From Tumebacillus permanentifrigoris (lineage in GTDB: Bacteria; Bacillota; Bacilli; Tumebacillales; Tumebacillaceae): a stretch of DNA of 64,000 nucleotides. Under the pieces are notes generated by a model. It did no database searches. It was not told the DNA's origin and saw only the letters and a list, made by a program, of their open reading frames with translations. Both the position numbers and the translations under genes were made by a program. This document shows, piece after piece, positions 43,901 through 52,213 of the stretch (the stretch's first letter is position 1; each line of letters opens with the position of its first letter). The stretch is taken from the NCBI RefSeq assembly GCF_003148565.1, contig NZ_QGGL01000004.1, forward strand, positions 62,001-126,000, read 5' to 3'.

Positions 43901-44671
43901 CGGGTGCAACACGCCTTTTACCGAGTCGGAGAGCTGGTAGGCCACACCGTTGATCCAGACTTTCCCGTCCTCCACGCGCTGTAGAAACGCGGGACGTTCG
44001 GTGGGGAAAAACGTCGCCAGCAGCATCTCCGCGATGTCCTGTCGTTGTACGGGCGTGCTCGGTTGGAAGCCAGTTTCTACCGCCTGCATCGCACCTGCTT
44101 GGAGCGCGGTGTTGACGAAAGGTTGGGCCCAAGGACTGATGCCGTTCCAATCCTTGATGGAGGAGCTGTCGGTAGCGTCTGCGGACAGCGGGAGCTGGGC
44201 GGCGCGCATGAGCAGCACCGCCAGTTCCTCGCGATTGATGAAGTCTGTGGGACGGAACGAGCCGTTGCCGTCACCGACCATCATGCCCGCGTTGCGCACC
44301 GCTTCGATGTAGCGGCTTGCCCACCCGTTCGGCTGAACGTCCGAGTAGGTGGATGCTGTCGAGCCGAGCGGAAGTTGCAGCGCTTGGGTCAACAGGACCG
44401 CCATCTCCTCGCGGGTCAGAGTGTCAGCAGGGCGGAAACTGCCGGACGAATCACCGTGCAGGAGGCCCGCTTGCACCGCGCGTCGGATGCTGTCCTGACG
44501 TTCGGCTGACACGCCTTGCAGGTCGTGGAACAACAGGCTAGGTGTGGCGGACGTGACCGTTTTCTGCGTGGCATCTGTTGCCGCCGAGGCGGCGGATACG
44601 AAACTGTTCGGTGCCAAGATCGTGCTCATTGCGAGAGTTGCAATCAGCCAGTTGGTTCGTTGATTTTTCAT
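40982..44671 (-). CDS. SLH-anchored surface protein with five cadherin-like repeats
   Basis: A 1229-residue exported protein. A signal peptide (about 1-28) is followed by two good SLH domains (LLHGDSSGSFRPADTLTREEMAVLL, GDGNGSFRPTDFINREELAVLL) and a weaker third. A beta-rich middle runs from about 230 to 510. Five cadherin-like repeats follow, marked by LFTDADNDPLTYQV-type Ca-binding strands. The end (PELFFSEYLDGGDG...) resembles a lamin-tail domain. SLH domains bind pyruvylated wall polymer. It lies 51 bp behind a paralogue without a terminator, so the two form an operon. Motifs longer than quoted lie at about residues 70-95 and 130-150. Confidence 0.9.
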   Translation of the reverse strand: MKNQRTNWLIATLAMSTILAPNSFVSAASAATDATQKTVTSATPSLLFHDLQGVSAERQDSIRRAVQAGLLHGDSSGSFRPADTLTREEMAVLLTQALQLPLGSTASTYSDVQPNGWASRYIEAVRNAGMMVGDGNGSFRPTDFINREELAVLLMRAAQLPLSADATDSSSIKDWNGISPWAQPFVNTALQAGAMQAVETGFQPSTPVQRQDIAEMLLATFFPTERPAFLQRVEDGKVWINGVAYQLSDSVKGVLHPENSAILQGAKVQFTAVDRTIKSITKLELHASGQAAAAQSAEFSGNLTLDGHGATLDGDLILAGNYLTVSNLTVAHDFQITPELTNDFSAHHLQVQGKTLIQGGDQDTVLFEASQLQSVEVSKQDVHVVALGNSSVQQMTLSSDATITNDSTSTLQQVTLATGAQQVNLQGSVKQVVINSAQATTLTGQAEIGNVVVNSSAPVTLNSTGTVGNLQVNNAASSVKVSSNTKVSNVSLAAGVPAAAVSGATPSVGITNTAPILLSSIPNQFFTVGDSDLQIDASAYFTDAEQSALLYGVSPTNSTICKATVTGTIINLTALSKGTVTISVIADDQVGKRTGTNFKVTVNAPPASAGILDQTKILGTGDVSLSLNTLFTDADNDPLTYQVTVADPTIATFNLTSDQLTLTPAQVGSTAVTVKATDGRGGVLTKTFQLQVAPVPNQQPVVQQTPSNQALTVGSADYTLDLAPLFQDPDNDALTYEVVSSDPTKATVSVTGTQATVHALTSGTTTIQLKAKDGRGGEVTTSFDVTVNDVPAISALPAQTLQVGDAPTVLDLSSYLSDPDNDTLTLSAVSANTNIATVSVTNQQLTLTPLAAGQTTVTVTVDDGHGGVTSAPISVTVTAAPGPVGNNQAPVAVSTIYEQVLTSGVTNARSFDLTNLFQDGDGDTMTFTAIADTPQIANISVAGSMLTLTPDSVAGSTTVTITADDGHGGTATYNFAVRNAPTVSNGYIEIATKQGVADVSYDLSTLFPGQTSFKVYEGTPDSTFTGPTTLSGKVWTGTAAMPYVWLVGADGRSVVLHVTSTPQGAPELFFSEYLDGGDGRIAIELFYKGDGDPAHKAEGYEIEVHQYMKATNSMNVWTRAIFPTWPNMPYIFIDSIFYDAFDITNITYYNDELSLYNPQSFNTVALVLKKNGQVVDVLGDPNSHNQFLPNGGTIIRKQGIFTGSQAFGLYGEWNLFPKDTYQFLGRHTL

Positions 44672-44722
44672 AGAGATTCCTCACCCCAACTTGTACTTTT
44701 TGAAAGAGAGTGGCTTGCGGAC

Positions 44723-46972
44723 TTAGGGGGTGTACTGGCCGAGGTCATCAACATTGTCGACCCCTTCATCGTTCCATTGCGCCGAATCATAGGCAGACGT
44801 AGTTCCATGAACAGTGCCACTGACACGACCCAGGGACTTGTGAGGCGTGAAGATCGCGATGTCGACAAGCACGTTATCATAAAAGAGATGAAGTTCAACC
44901 GGTTGGGAGTCATCCTCGTAGAAATTCATCATCGAATTGTAATCCACAGCTACGTCGCCAAAATAGAAGGATTCACCGATCGTGAACGTACCGCTAGCAG
45001 GGACCGTCGAATTCTCGATCACGATGGGAGCGCCACCGTTCATGCGCTCGATGCGAATCTTCGAGGCATCGAGCGGCTGGCCTGTCGGGTTGAACAGCTC
45101 AATAATTTGCAGATTGGGGTCATCCTGACCCCAGACGAGTTCGGAGAAGAACAGAGTCTTGATCTCTTCGACCGTGATCGTGAACGTGGTCTGTACAACG
45201 CCACCGTTGCCGTCATTAGCGGAGACGGTGATCGTTGTCGTGCCTGCTTGAAGCGGAGTGATGGCCAAGTCGTTTCCATCTACGGAGACCGTTGCGACGT
45301 CCGTTGCGGAGGACACCGCATCGAGGGTCAACATGTCGGCATCTGCATCTGTAAACACATTCGCGAGGCTGACCGACTGCGAGTTATCCCCCACCGTCAC
45401 CGTGACCGGAGTGATCACATTTTGCACCGTCGGCGCATGGTTGACTGGAGGGAGCACCACCGGTTCGAAGGTGACATGGAACTTCACTTGTTCCGTACCG
45501 CCCTTGCCATCATCCGCAGTGACCGCAATCTCGGAAGTGCCCGCGTTGACCGGCGTGATCACCAACTGACTTCCGTTCACAACCACCGTCGCAACATTGG
45601 TGGCCGAGGACACAGCCGTATACGTCAGCGCATCTCCGTCCGCGTCAGCAAATACGTTCGCGACGCTCACCGTCATCGGGCCGCCTGTTACCACTTTCGT
45701 CAGATCGCCCGGTTGGGTGACCACAGTCGGTTTATGATTGACCGGCGTCGGTGCAGGAGTCGGGGTTGGCGATGGGGTCTGGTTCGAACGATCATCCACA
45801 CCACCCTGAACGTCCTTGATCTGTCGCTTCACCTGATCGAGATTCTGAATCACCTGCGACAGTTTCACATTGTCCGGCAGTTGAATTTTCTCAATGGAAA
45901 CGGAGTTGCCCACGACCACTTGCGCATGGATATTCGTGACTTGCAATTCTTGCAGTTTCCCGGTTCCGTTCAACGTGACTTTTTGATCGGTGTCGAGCAC
46001 GACCTGTTTGACAGCCGAATCCAGAGTTACGCTGGAAACGCCCTTTTTCAAAACGACTTGTTGCAAGGCGTTCCCTTTGACCGCCACCTTGTCAGCCGCA
46101 ATTCGCAAACTTCCGTCAAAAGTGGCCCCACTGGTGTCCAGCGTGACCCCGCTCTGCACGATCTCCAGTTCCGAAAGGTCGCCGACACTGCGGTTGGTGG
46201 ATTTGTACTTCAGAACCGCCCCGACCAGCGCTTGCTGATTGCGATCCCCCAACAACTTCTTGAGCTTGTCGTCAACCAAAAACGGCTTGCCATCGATCGT
46301 GACCACATCGCCCTCGACCTTGGTGATCGTCGCCGAGCGTTCCCCTGATTGGAAGATGTCCAACAGGAAGCCCGCGATGTCTTGGCGTTGTACCAAGCCG
46401 GTCGGATTCAACTGCTCATCGGGCGTGTCGATCAAACCGAGCCGTACCGCCGCATCGACCGCGTCCCCTGCCCACGAGCTGACCTTGCCTTGGTCACGCA
46501 ACTGCGTATCAAGACCGCCATGCGTGCCAACGGCATGGACAGCGCGGGCAAACACGGTCGCCAGCTCTTCACGAGTCAACGAATCATTCGGGCGGAACGA
46601 CCCGCCATCACCGTTCATCAGCCCCGCTTGCTTCACAGCTTCGATGTACGCACTGCCCCAATCTCCTTGTGCAACGTCCTGATAGGACGACTTCGGGCCT
46701 GCTGGCAGCGGCAAGTTCAGTGCTCGCACCAACAGCGCCGCCAATTCTTGACGAGTCAAGGTCTCCCTCGGTCGGAATTGTCCGTTCGGGTCGCCATCGA
46801 GCAGACCTTGTTGCGACGCTTGGAGGATTGCATCCTGCTTGGCTTTTGCGACATCCCCTACATCCACAAACGAGCTCGATTTTGATGTATGTTCAGCCAA
46901 GGCTGCGGACGGGCTCATCGTCGTGGTCAGCACAAGCGTCGCCACCAGCCATTTTGCCATTTGTATCTTCAT
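44723..46972 (-). CDS. SLH-anchored surface protein with two cadherin-like repeats
   Basis: A 749-residue paralogue of the downstream gene: signal peptide (about 1-26), three SLH domains (LLDGDPNGQFRP, LMNGDGGSFRPND and a divergent LIDTPDEQLNP), a beta-rich middle, a TPSPTPTPAPTP linker, two cadherin-like repeats (VFADADGDALTYTA and VFTDADADMLTLDA) and a lamin-tail-like C-terminus (LFFSELVWGQDDPNLQIIELFNPTG). TTAGGAG precedes the ATG. It is the first gene of the S-layer operon, with a clear sigma-A promoter upstream. Confidence 0.9.
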   Translation of the reverse strand: MKIQMAKWLVATLVLTTTMSPSAALAEHTSKSSSFVDVGDVAKAKQDAILQASQQGLLDGDPNGQFRPRETLTRQELAALLVRALNLPLPAGPKSSYQDVAQGDWGSAYIEAVKQAGLMNGDGGSFRPNDSLTREELATVFARAVHAVGTHGGLDTQLRDQGKVSSWAGDAVDAAVRLGLIDTPDEQLNPTGLVQRQDIAGFLLDIFQSGERSATITKVEGDVVTIDGKPFLVDDKLKKLLGDRNQQALVGAVLKYKSTNRSVGDLSELEIVQSGVTLDTSGATFDGSLRIAADKVAVKGNALQQVVLKKGVSSVTLDSAVKQVVLDTDQKVTLNGTGKLQELQVTNIHAQVVVGNSVSIEKIQLPDNVKLSQVIQNLDQVKRQIKDVQGGVDDRSNQTPSPTPTPAPTPVNHKPTVVTQPGDLTKVVTGGPMTVSVANVFADADGDALTYTAVSSATNVATVVVNGSQLVITPVNAGTSEIAVTADDGKGGTEQVKFHVTFEPVVLPPVNHAPTVQNVITPVTVTVGDNSQSVSLANVFTDADADMLTLDAVSSATDVATVSVDGNDLAITPLQAGTTTITVSANDGNGGVVQTTFTITVEEIKTLFFSELVWGQDDPNLQIIELFNPTGQPLDASKIRIERMNGGAPIVIENSTVPASGTFTIGESFYFGDVAVDYNSMMNFYEDDSQPVELHLFYDNVLVDIAIFTPHKSLGRVSGTVHGTTSAYDSAQWNDEGVDNVDDLGQYTP

Positions 46973-47024
46973 AAGTTCACGCTCCTAAAAGACTTTAGAA
47001 TAACGATCATACTCCTACACTCTA

Positions 47025-47054
47025 ATTATACCTTTCCTTTAACCATTCCTTCAA
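47025..47054 (-). promoter_or_regulatory. Promoter of the S-layer operon
   Basis: Minus strand TTGAAG (47054-47049), an 18-nt spacer, and TATAAT (47030-47025), about 50 bp before the start. Confidence 0.75.
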
Positions 47055-47170
47055 TCGTAGAAAATGAAAAATAAGGGAACGTAATTTTTTGTAAAAACCT
47101 GTAGGTCTTGCACCAATCTTCCACGTACCCTAAGATGAAACTAACAAGAAACCACGTGAGGAGGAGACTT

Positions 47171-47992
47171 ATGATTTCCTATCGCGCAAGAGACATCACC
47201 GTTTTCCAAAGCCAATTGCAACAAACGACCTCCACCGTACTGGTCACACCAGACCTCGTGCTCGTCGTCGATCCTTGCTGGTTACCCGAGGAAGTCGAGA
47301 CGATTCGTCAACACGTGGAAGCGATCCGTGGTACGCGCCCGCTCTACCTGTTGTTCACCCATGCGGACTGGGATCATATCATCGGCTACCGAGCCTTCCC
47401 GGATGCGCTCGTCATCGCCAGCGCCGCCGTACATACCTATCCAGAAGCCCAGCGCCAACGCAAACTCTCCGCAATCGAAGACTTTTACAGTGAGAACTAC
47501 ATCGTCCCGCCCTATCCGGTCGAATTCCCGACCGTCGATCATATCATCGAACACGAGGGTCAGCAACTGACGATCGGGGAGACGACGATTACCTTCTACC
47601 ATGCACACGGACATACATTCGATGGACTGTTCACCATCGTGGAGCCGCTTGGTGTCTTCCTCGCGGGCGACTATTTGTCGGACGCGGAGTTTCCCTTCAT
47701 CTATTACAGCAGTACAGACTACGAGCGCACGATGCACAAAGTCGAGCACATCCTCCAGCACCACGAAGTCTCGTTGCTCGTCCCTGGACACGGTTCCATC
47801 ACCGAGGATTGCGGCGAGATTCGCCGCCGTCAACAGGAGTCACTTTCCTACATCGCCCAAGTCCGGGATTGCATCCTCCACGACCGTCCAGAGGAATTGC
47901 GCACCATGATTGAGCACTGGACATTCGCGCGCACGTTCCCGCGCTTCCACCAAGACAACATCAACCTGATCACCCGCGAGCTTCGTCCATGA
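47171..47992 (+). CDS. Metallo-beta-lactamase-fold hydrolase
   Basis: A 273-residue MBL-fold protein with the metal motif THADWDH, then HAHGHTFDG, FLAGDYLSD and VPGHGS. The substrate cannot be told; such proteins hydrolyse thioesters, lactones or phosphoesters. ATG 47171 has GAGGAG at seven bases. The stop overlaps the glycerate kinase start (ATGA), so the two are co-translated. Confidence 0.9.
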   Translation: MISYRARDITVFQSQLQQTTSTVLVTPDLVLVVDPCWLPEEVETIRQHVEAIRGTRPLYLLFTHADWDHIIGYRAFPDALVIASAAVHTYPEAQRQRKLSAIEDFYSENYIVPPYPVEFPTVDHIIEHEGQQLTIGETTITFYHAHGHTFDGLFTIVEPLGVFLAGDYLSDAEFPFIYYSSTDYERTMHKVEHILQHHEVSLLVPGHGSITEDCGEIRRRQQESLSYIAQVRDCILHDRPEELRTMIEHWTFARTFPRFHQDNINLITRELRP

Positions 47993-49194
47993 AAAAAGTC
48001 GTCGTCGCCCCCGACTCCTTCAAAGGGTCGCTCACTGCCCGTGAACTTTGCCAAGCGATGCGCACTGGAATCCTGCGCGTCTTCCCAGATGCCGACGTCG
48101 TCATGTTGCCGCTTGCGGACGGCGGCGAAGGTACGATGGAGACGCTGATTCTAGCCACAGGCGGCCATTCCGTACAAGTCGAGGTCACCGACCCACTCGG
48201 GCGGCCCCTCAAGGCCCACTATGGCGCACTCGGTGAATTCACTGCCCGAAACGGCAACAACAGCGACAGTAGCAATGGGCTTGCCCACACCAACCCAAGT
48301 CTGGTTGTCATCGAACTCGCACAAGCCTCGGGGCTGCCGTTGCTGGCTCCAGAGGAGCGGAACCCGCTGGTCACGACCACGTATGGGACGGGGGAGCTGA
48401 TCCGGCATGCGTTGGATGCTGGGCATCGAAACTTCCTGATCGGGCTCGGAGGAAGTGCGAGCAACGATGGTGGGGCAGGACTCTTGGAAGCGTTGGGACT
48501 GCGCTTGCTGGATGCACAGGGTCAGCCCCTCCCGCGCGGAGGCGGGGCATTGGCCCGCTTGCAGCAGCTCGACGCGAGCGGGCTTGACCCGCGCCTTCAA
48601 GAGTCCACTTTCACAATCGCGACCGACGTCCAGAACCCGTTGACCGGCCCCACCGGAGCCTCTGCTATCTTTGGTCCCCAAAAGGGGGCGACCCCAGAGC
48701 AGGTCGCCCAACTAGATGAGGCACTTTGGCACTTTGCCAACCACCTCAACCACACCACCCAACACCAAAACACCACCGACAAAAAAGACCTGCACACCCA
48801 CCCTGGTGGAGGAGCAGCAGGCGGCGCTGGCGCCGGACTGCTGGCCTTTTTCCCCTGCGAGATGCGCTCTGGCATTGAAGTGATGCTGGAAGCAGGGCAC
48901 TTCAAGCAGCACCTGCAAGATGCGGACCTCGTCCTGACGGGTGAGGGTCGCCTCGATGCCCAGACCTTATCGGGCAAGACGATTGCCGGTGTCTGCCAAG
49001 CGGCTGCGACATCTCAAGTCCCGGTGATTGCCCTCTGTGGAAGTGCCATCCTGACGGGTGGGGAGATGGATGAACTCGGCCTGCAGGCCGCATTTTCCCT
49101 CGTCCCCGGCCCATGCACCCTCGACGAAGCGTTGCAACATGCTGCAGTCTGGGCAACCGAGCGCACCGAACAAATCCTGCGCCTACTCCGCTAA
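47989..49194 (+). CDS. glxK: Glycerate kinase GlxK family
   Basis: A 401-residue two-domain kinase phosphorylating D-glycerate. It has the N-terminal APDSFKGSLTA, ADGGEGT, GLGGSASNDGGAG and the C-terminal LTGEGRLDAQTLSGKT. A hydrophilic insert rich in Asn, Thr and His (about residues 250-275) departs from the usual family sequence. It is translationally coupled to the MBL-fold gene. After its stop comes an inverted-repeat element and then the epimerase gene. Confidence 0.95.
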   Translation: MKKVVVAPDSFKGSLTARELCQAMRTGILRVFPDADVVMLPLADGGEGTMETLILATGGHSVQVEVTDPLGRPLKAHYGALGEFTARNGNNSDSSNGLAHTNPSLVVIELAQASGLPLLAPEERNPLVTTTYGTGELIRHALDAGHRNFLIGLGGSASNDGGAGLLEALGLRLLDAQGQPLPRGGGALARLQQLDASGLDPRLQESTFTIATDVQNPLTGPTGASAIFGPQKGATPEQVAQLDEALWHFANHLNHTTQHQNTTDKKDLHTHPGGGAAGGAGAGLLAFFPCEMRSGIEVMLEAGHFKQHLQDADLVLTGEGRLDAQTLSGKTIAGVCQAAATSQVPVIALCGSAILTGGEMDELGLQAAFSLVPGPCTLDEALQHAAVWATERTEQILRLLR

Positions 49195-49231
49195 TTCGCT
49201 AGATCGCCAACGAACAGGCCACCTTTGCGGA

Positions 49232-49319
49232 GGGTGGGGATATCGTTGGAGGAGCGAGTTCTCCAATGAGGTGATTTTCCTCATTGGGGTGTCTGAGCGG
49301 GGCAACGATATCCCCGCCC
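49232..49319. repeat. Nested inverted-repeat element between glxK and the epimerase gene
   Basis: Outer arms 49232-49248 and 49303-49319 (core GGGGATATCGTTG / CAACGATATCCCC, 17 bp with one G-U-type mismatch) enclose an inner perfect 9-bp pair CCAATGAGG (49263-49271) / CCTCATTGG (49279-49287). It could fold as a branched RNA or a DNA cruciform. There is no U tract, so it is not a classic terminator. Confidence 0.8.
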
Positions 49320-49399
49320 GGAGCCACCACCCAAGCAACGCACCCGTCCACCAAAGCCCCCATGCAACCCAAACACACAAACTGCAAAGGAGCCCCCCC

Positions 49400-50293
49400 A
49401 TGAAAATCGCCATAGCAGGTGGAAGTGGCTTTATCGGCCAACATCTCATCGAGAGTTTCCTGCGTGACCAGCACGAAATCTACCTCATCTCGCGTAAAAA
49501 ACAGCCCACCCACGACCCCTCGCTCACCTCCCTCACTTGGAGCGACCTCGCACTAACCCCGCACCTCCTCGAAGGGGTTGACGCGATTATCAACCTAGCC
49601 GGCGAGTCGATCAACCAGCGCTGGACAGCCGACGCGAAACACCGTATCCTGCAATCCAGACTCGAAACAACCGGGCAGATCGCCGACCTCGTCGCGAAAC
49701 TAACCCGCAAACCACAAGTGATCATCAACGCATCCGGCATGTCGATCTACGGCCTCTCCGAAACTGCGACCTTCGATGAAACCAGCCCGCATGTCCACGA
49801 CCACTTCCTCTCCGACGTCGTCGAGCAGTGGGAACAAGCCGCCCACCAGATCCCAGCTACCCGCGTCGTGACCTTGCGAGTTGGCATCGTGCTCGGCATG
49901 GACGGAGGAGCATTTCCCAAAATGTTTATGCCCTACAAACTGTTCGTCGGCGGCAAAGTCGGGAGTGGTCGCCAGTGGTTGTCATGGATTCATGTAGAGG
50001 ACATGGTGCGCCTCATCCAGTTCTGCATCGAGAACCCGCAGATCACCGGCCCTGTCAACGGAACCGCCCCCACCCCACTGCGCAACGACGACTTCGGCCG
50101 GGTCGTAGGCCAAGTAGCTGGGCGACCGCACTGGCTACCGGTGCCCGCGTTCATGATGAAACTGCTGTTCGGCGAGCTATCCGTCCTCTTGCTCCAAGGG
50201 CAGAAAGTCTTGCCCCAGAAACTCCTCGACCACGGGTTTCAATTCCGCTACCCGACCCTCGAACCCGCCCTGCACCACCTGCTCCATCACTAA
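49400..50293 (+). CDS. TIGR01777-family NAD-binding epimerase-like protein
   Basis: A 297-residue extended-SDR protein (YfcH group): GGSGFIGQHL at the N-terminus, NLAGESINQRWT, NASGMSIYG and the C-terminal half ending in a DUF1731-like region (VPAFMMKLLFGELSVLLLQGQKVLPQKLLD). The physiological substrate is unknown. ATG 49400 is preceded by GGAGC and a C-run. Confidence 0.93.
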   Translation: MKIAIAGGSGFIGQHLIESFLRDQHEIYLISRKKQPTHDPSLTSLTWSDLALTPHLLEGVDAIINLAGESINQRWTADAKHRILQSRLETTGQIADLVAKLTRKPQVIINASGMSIYGLSETATFDETSPHVHDHFLSDVVEQWEQAAHQIPATRVVTLRVGIVLGMDGGAFPKMFMPYKLFVGGKVGSGRQWLSWIHVEDMVRLIQFCIENPQITGPVNGTAPTPLRNDDFGRVVGQVAGRPHWLPVPAFMMKLLFGELSVLLLQGQKVLPQKLLDHGFQFRYPTLEPALHHLLHH

Positions 50294-50334
50294 AAAAGCC
50301 TGCCAAGCAGACACATCTGCTCGGCAGGCTTTTC
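50293..50334. terminator. Bidirectional terminator between epimerase and DUF1294 genes
   Basis: AAAAGCCTGCC-A-AGCAGA / TCTGCT-C-GGCAGGCTTTT stem. Confidence 0.92.
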
Positions 50335-50346
50335 CCCCAATCCCCT

Positions 50347-50622
50347 TTAAAACATCAACTTCAACAAAGACCCATAAACCAACGCCACCACCACAAACGA
50401 CAGCGGCACCAAGATCCGAAACGACTTGTGCTGGGTCTTGTGCCGAAACTTCTCCATCCCGAGCGAGATCCCGATACACCCGCCGACAAACGAGAGCAAG
50501 AACAGCGTCCGTTCCGGCACCCTCCGCCCGTGGCGTTTCGCTTGCCGCTTGTCATAGCCCATCAAAACAAACGAATACACATTCAACACCGCAAACAAAC
50601 CGACGACAAATAAAATGCCCAT
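50347..50622 (-). CDS. DUF1294 small membrane protein
   Basis: A 91-residue protein with two or three hydrophobic segments and the DUF1294 pattern YDKRQAKRHGRRVPERTLFLLSFVGG. Function unknown. ATG 50622 follows the SdpI-like stop by one base (TAGcATG), so it is coupled to that gene. Confidence 0.88.
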   Translation of the reverse strand: MGILFVVGLFAVLNVYSFVLMGYDKRQAKRHGRRVPERTLFLLSFVGGCIGISLGMEKFRHKTQHKSFRILVPLSFVVVALVYGSLLKLMF

Positions 50623-50623
50623 G

Positions 50624-51292
50624 CTACTTCCCATCCCCCCGCAACCGTTGGAATTGCAGATACGAATACACCATCGGGAACACCAACATCGACCCGGCAA
50701 ACACCGTCCCAAACACCCACGCCGCCACCACATTCGGCAGGAACGCAGCGATCACCGAGACTAACCCCGTCACCACAATCAACGGACCGCTCGCCCGATG
50801 CGTCCGGCGCCAGACCTCCTCATCAGCAAGCGTCCACGGCGTCTTGATCCCAATGAAATAATTGTAGCGAACCTGCCCCATGTAATTCCCGATCACGATA
50901 AAAAACAACCCCAGCCCGACCAGCGCGAACATCTGCATCGAGAACGCGTACCCGAGATTGAAAAAAATCGTCGCCCCCATCGCCGCCGACAGGATCAAGG
51001 TGATCCCGAGTCGAAAAATATCATACACATGTTCAAACTTCTCATAGTTTTCCGAACGCGGATCAATCCGTCGCGTCACCTTCATCAACATCGGCAACCC
51101 CAACGTCAACAACGCCATCAGAGCGAGAAATGAGCCCTTCCCCTGCCACCCATCCGCCTCCCCCTGCATGCCAAAGTGGGTCGCCATCGTCTCGGGCAGT
51201 CGATCATAGACCAGCACTCCATATCCAAACGGCAGGAGCCCGATCACGGCAAGCATGATGTCGGTGACGCCCCACTTCATCTGCGACTTCAT
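50624..51292 (-). CDS. sdpI: SdpI-family immunity-like membrane protein
   Basis: A 222-residue protein with a DUF1648-like N-terminal helix pair (LPETMATHFGMQGEADGW) and the SdpI signature GNYMGQVRYNYFIGIKTPWTLADEEVWRRTHR. In B. subtilis SdpI protects against the SdpC killing factor and takes SdpR to the membrane. Its start overlaps the SdpR stop (ATGA). No sdpC-like toxin gene is visible in the window. Confidence 0.9.
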   Translation of the reverse strand: MKSQMKWGVTDIMLAVIGLLPFGYGVLVYDRLPETMATHFGMQGEADGWQGKGSFLALMALLTLGLPMLMKVTRRIDPRSENYEKFEHVYDIFRLGITLILSAAMGATIFFNLGYAFSMQMFALVGLGLFFIVIGNYMGQVRYNYFIGIKTPWTLADEEVWRRTHRASGPLIVVTGLVSVIAAFLPNVVAAWVFGTVFAGSMLVFPMVYSYLQFQRLRGDGK

Positions 51293-51576
51293 CGGCTCAC
51301 ATCCCCTTTCTTCTCATCATCAGTACCCAGAACTTCTAAAAACCAGCCTACCACTTCCTGCACCACCGTCGTGTTCAACGAATAGACGATGTGCTGCCCG
51401 CGTCGCTCATCGAGGACGAGCCCTGCAGACTTGAGAGAATTTAAATGGTGAGAGATACTCGGCTTCGTCATCGAAAACTGCTCCGCGATCTCGCCCGCTG
51501 TAAGATCCCGCTCCCGCAACAACTTGATAATCTGTCGGCGAGTCGGGTCGGACAACGCCTTGAACGACTCGTTCAT
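51289..51576 (-). CDS. sdpR: SdpR-type ArsR-family autorepressor
   Basis: A 95-residue winged-helix repressor (FKALSDPTRRQIIKLLRERDLTAGEIAEQF...KPSISHHLNSLKSAGLV) without metal-binding cysteines, which fits SdpR rather than metal-sensing ArsR. It starts the sdpR-sdpI-DUF1294 operon. A perfect palindrome 20 bp upstream is the likely operator. Confidence 0.9.
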   Translation of the reverse strand: MNESFKALSDPTRRQIIKLLRERDLTAGEIAEQFSMTKPSISHHLNSLKSAGLVLDERRGQHIVYSLNTTVVQEVVGWFLEVLGTDDEKKGDVSR

Positions 51577-51596
51577 ACGATCCCTCTCCCTTAGAC

Positions 51597-51616
51597 ATTT
51601 AGAGAATCATCTAAAT
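51597..51616. promoter_or_regulatory. Operator palindrome of the sdpR operon
   Basis: ATTTAGA-GAATCA-TCTAAAT, a perfect 7-bp inverted repeat just upstream of the sdpR start, in the usual position for ArsR-family autoregulation. Confidence 0.75.
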
Positions 51617-51743
51617 CGATCATATGCCTTCCCCACACACTTGTCAATTTTGTCACAGAACTGCAATCATTCCCCTGTAACCACTCTGTCCCATCTGGGT
51701 CAAATTATACAACATTTCTGAACATGCTAAGGAGGCTCCGCTG

Positions 51744-52172
51744 ATGAAAAACATATCGCTCGTCCGGTTTCTCGACCTGCTCAACGAACGCCGCGCGGCC
51801 TACGGACTGCGCTCCCTCGACCTCCAACCGGTCACCTTCGTTCACGACATCGCGCCCGAGCCAAAAATGACGCTCGACATCCTCTATGAGCTGACCCAGA
51901 AATTGAACATCAAGATCACGCGCAACTCCCTGCGCAGCGACTTCCTCTCGCCCTACCTGCGCTTCAACCTCCAAGACATCTACGAAGCCTTCCAACGCCT
52001 CGTCGCCGAACGGATGCACCAACGCCATCGCAAAATCTGGTACACCGTCGCGTATGCCCTAGCAGCGGTCACCCTCTATGAATTGTTCGTCGAGATCGCC
52101 GTCTTGCAAGTGATCCTGCTCGCCTGCATCACCTCAGGAATCTTCCAGTACCTACAAGGCTCCTCTTCCTAA
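51744..52172 (+). CDS. 142-residue protein with two C-terminal membrane helices
   Basis: The N-terminal 95 residues are soluble and charged (LVRFLDLLNERRAAYGLRSLDL..., LYELTQKLNIKITRNSLRSDFLSPYLRF), followed by two close hydrophobic segments (about 98-135). TAAGGAGG precedes the ATG. Own terminator. I do not recognise the family. Confidence 0.78.
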   Translation: MKNISLVRFLDLLNERRAAYGLRSLDLQPVTFVHDIAPEPKMTLDILYELTQKLNIKITRNSLRSDFLSPYLRFNLQDIYEAFQRLVAERMHQRHRKIWYTVAYALAAVTLYELFVEIAVLQVILLACITSGIFQYLQGSSS

Positions 52173-52211
52173 AAAAAGGCCCGACCCGCATCGAGGGTCG
52201 AGCCTTTTTTC
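52171..52211. terminator. Bidirectional terminator before patA
   Basis: AAAAAAGGC-C-CGACCC / GGGTCG-A-GCCTTTTTT stem, shared by convergent genes. Confidence 0.92.
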
Positions 52212-52213
52212 CA

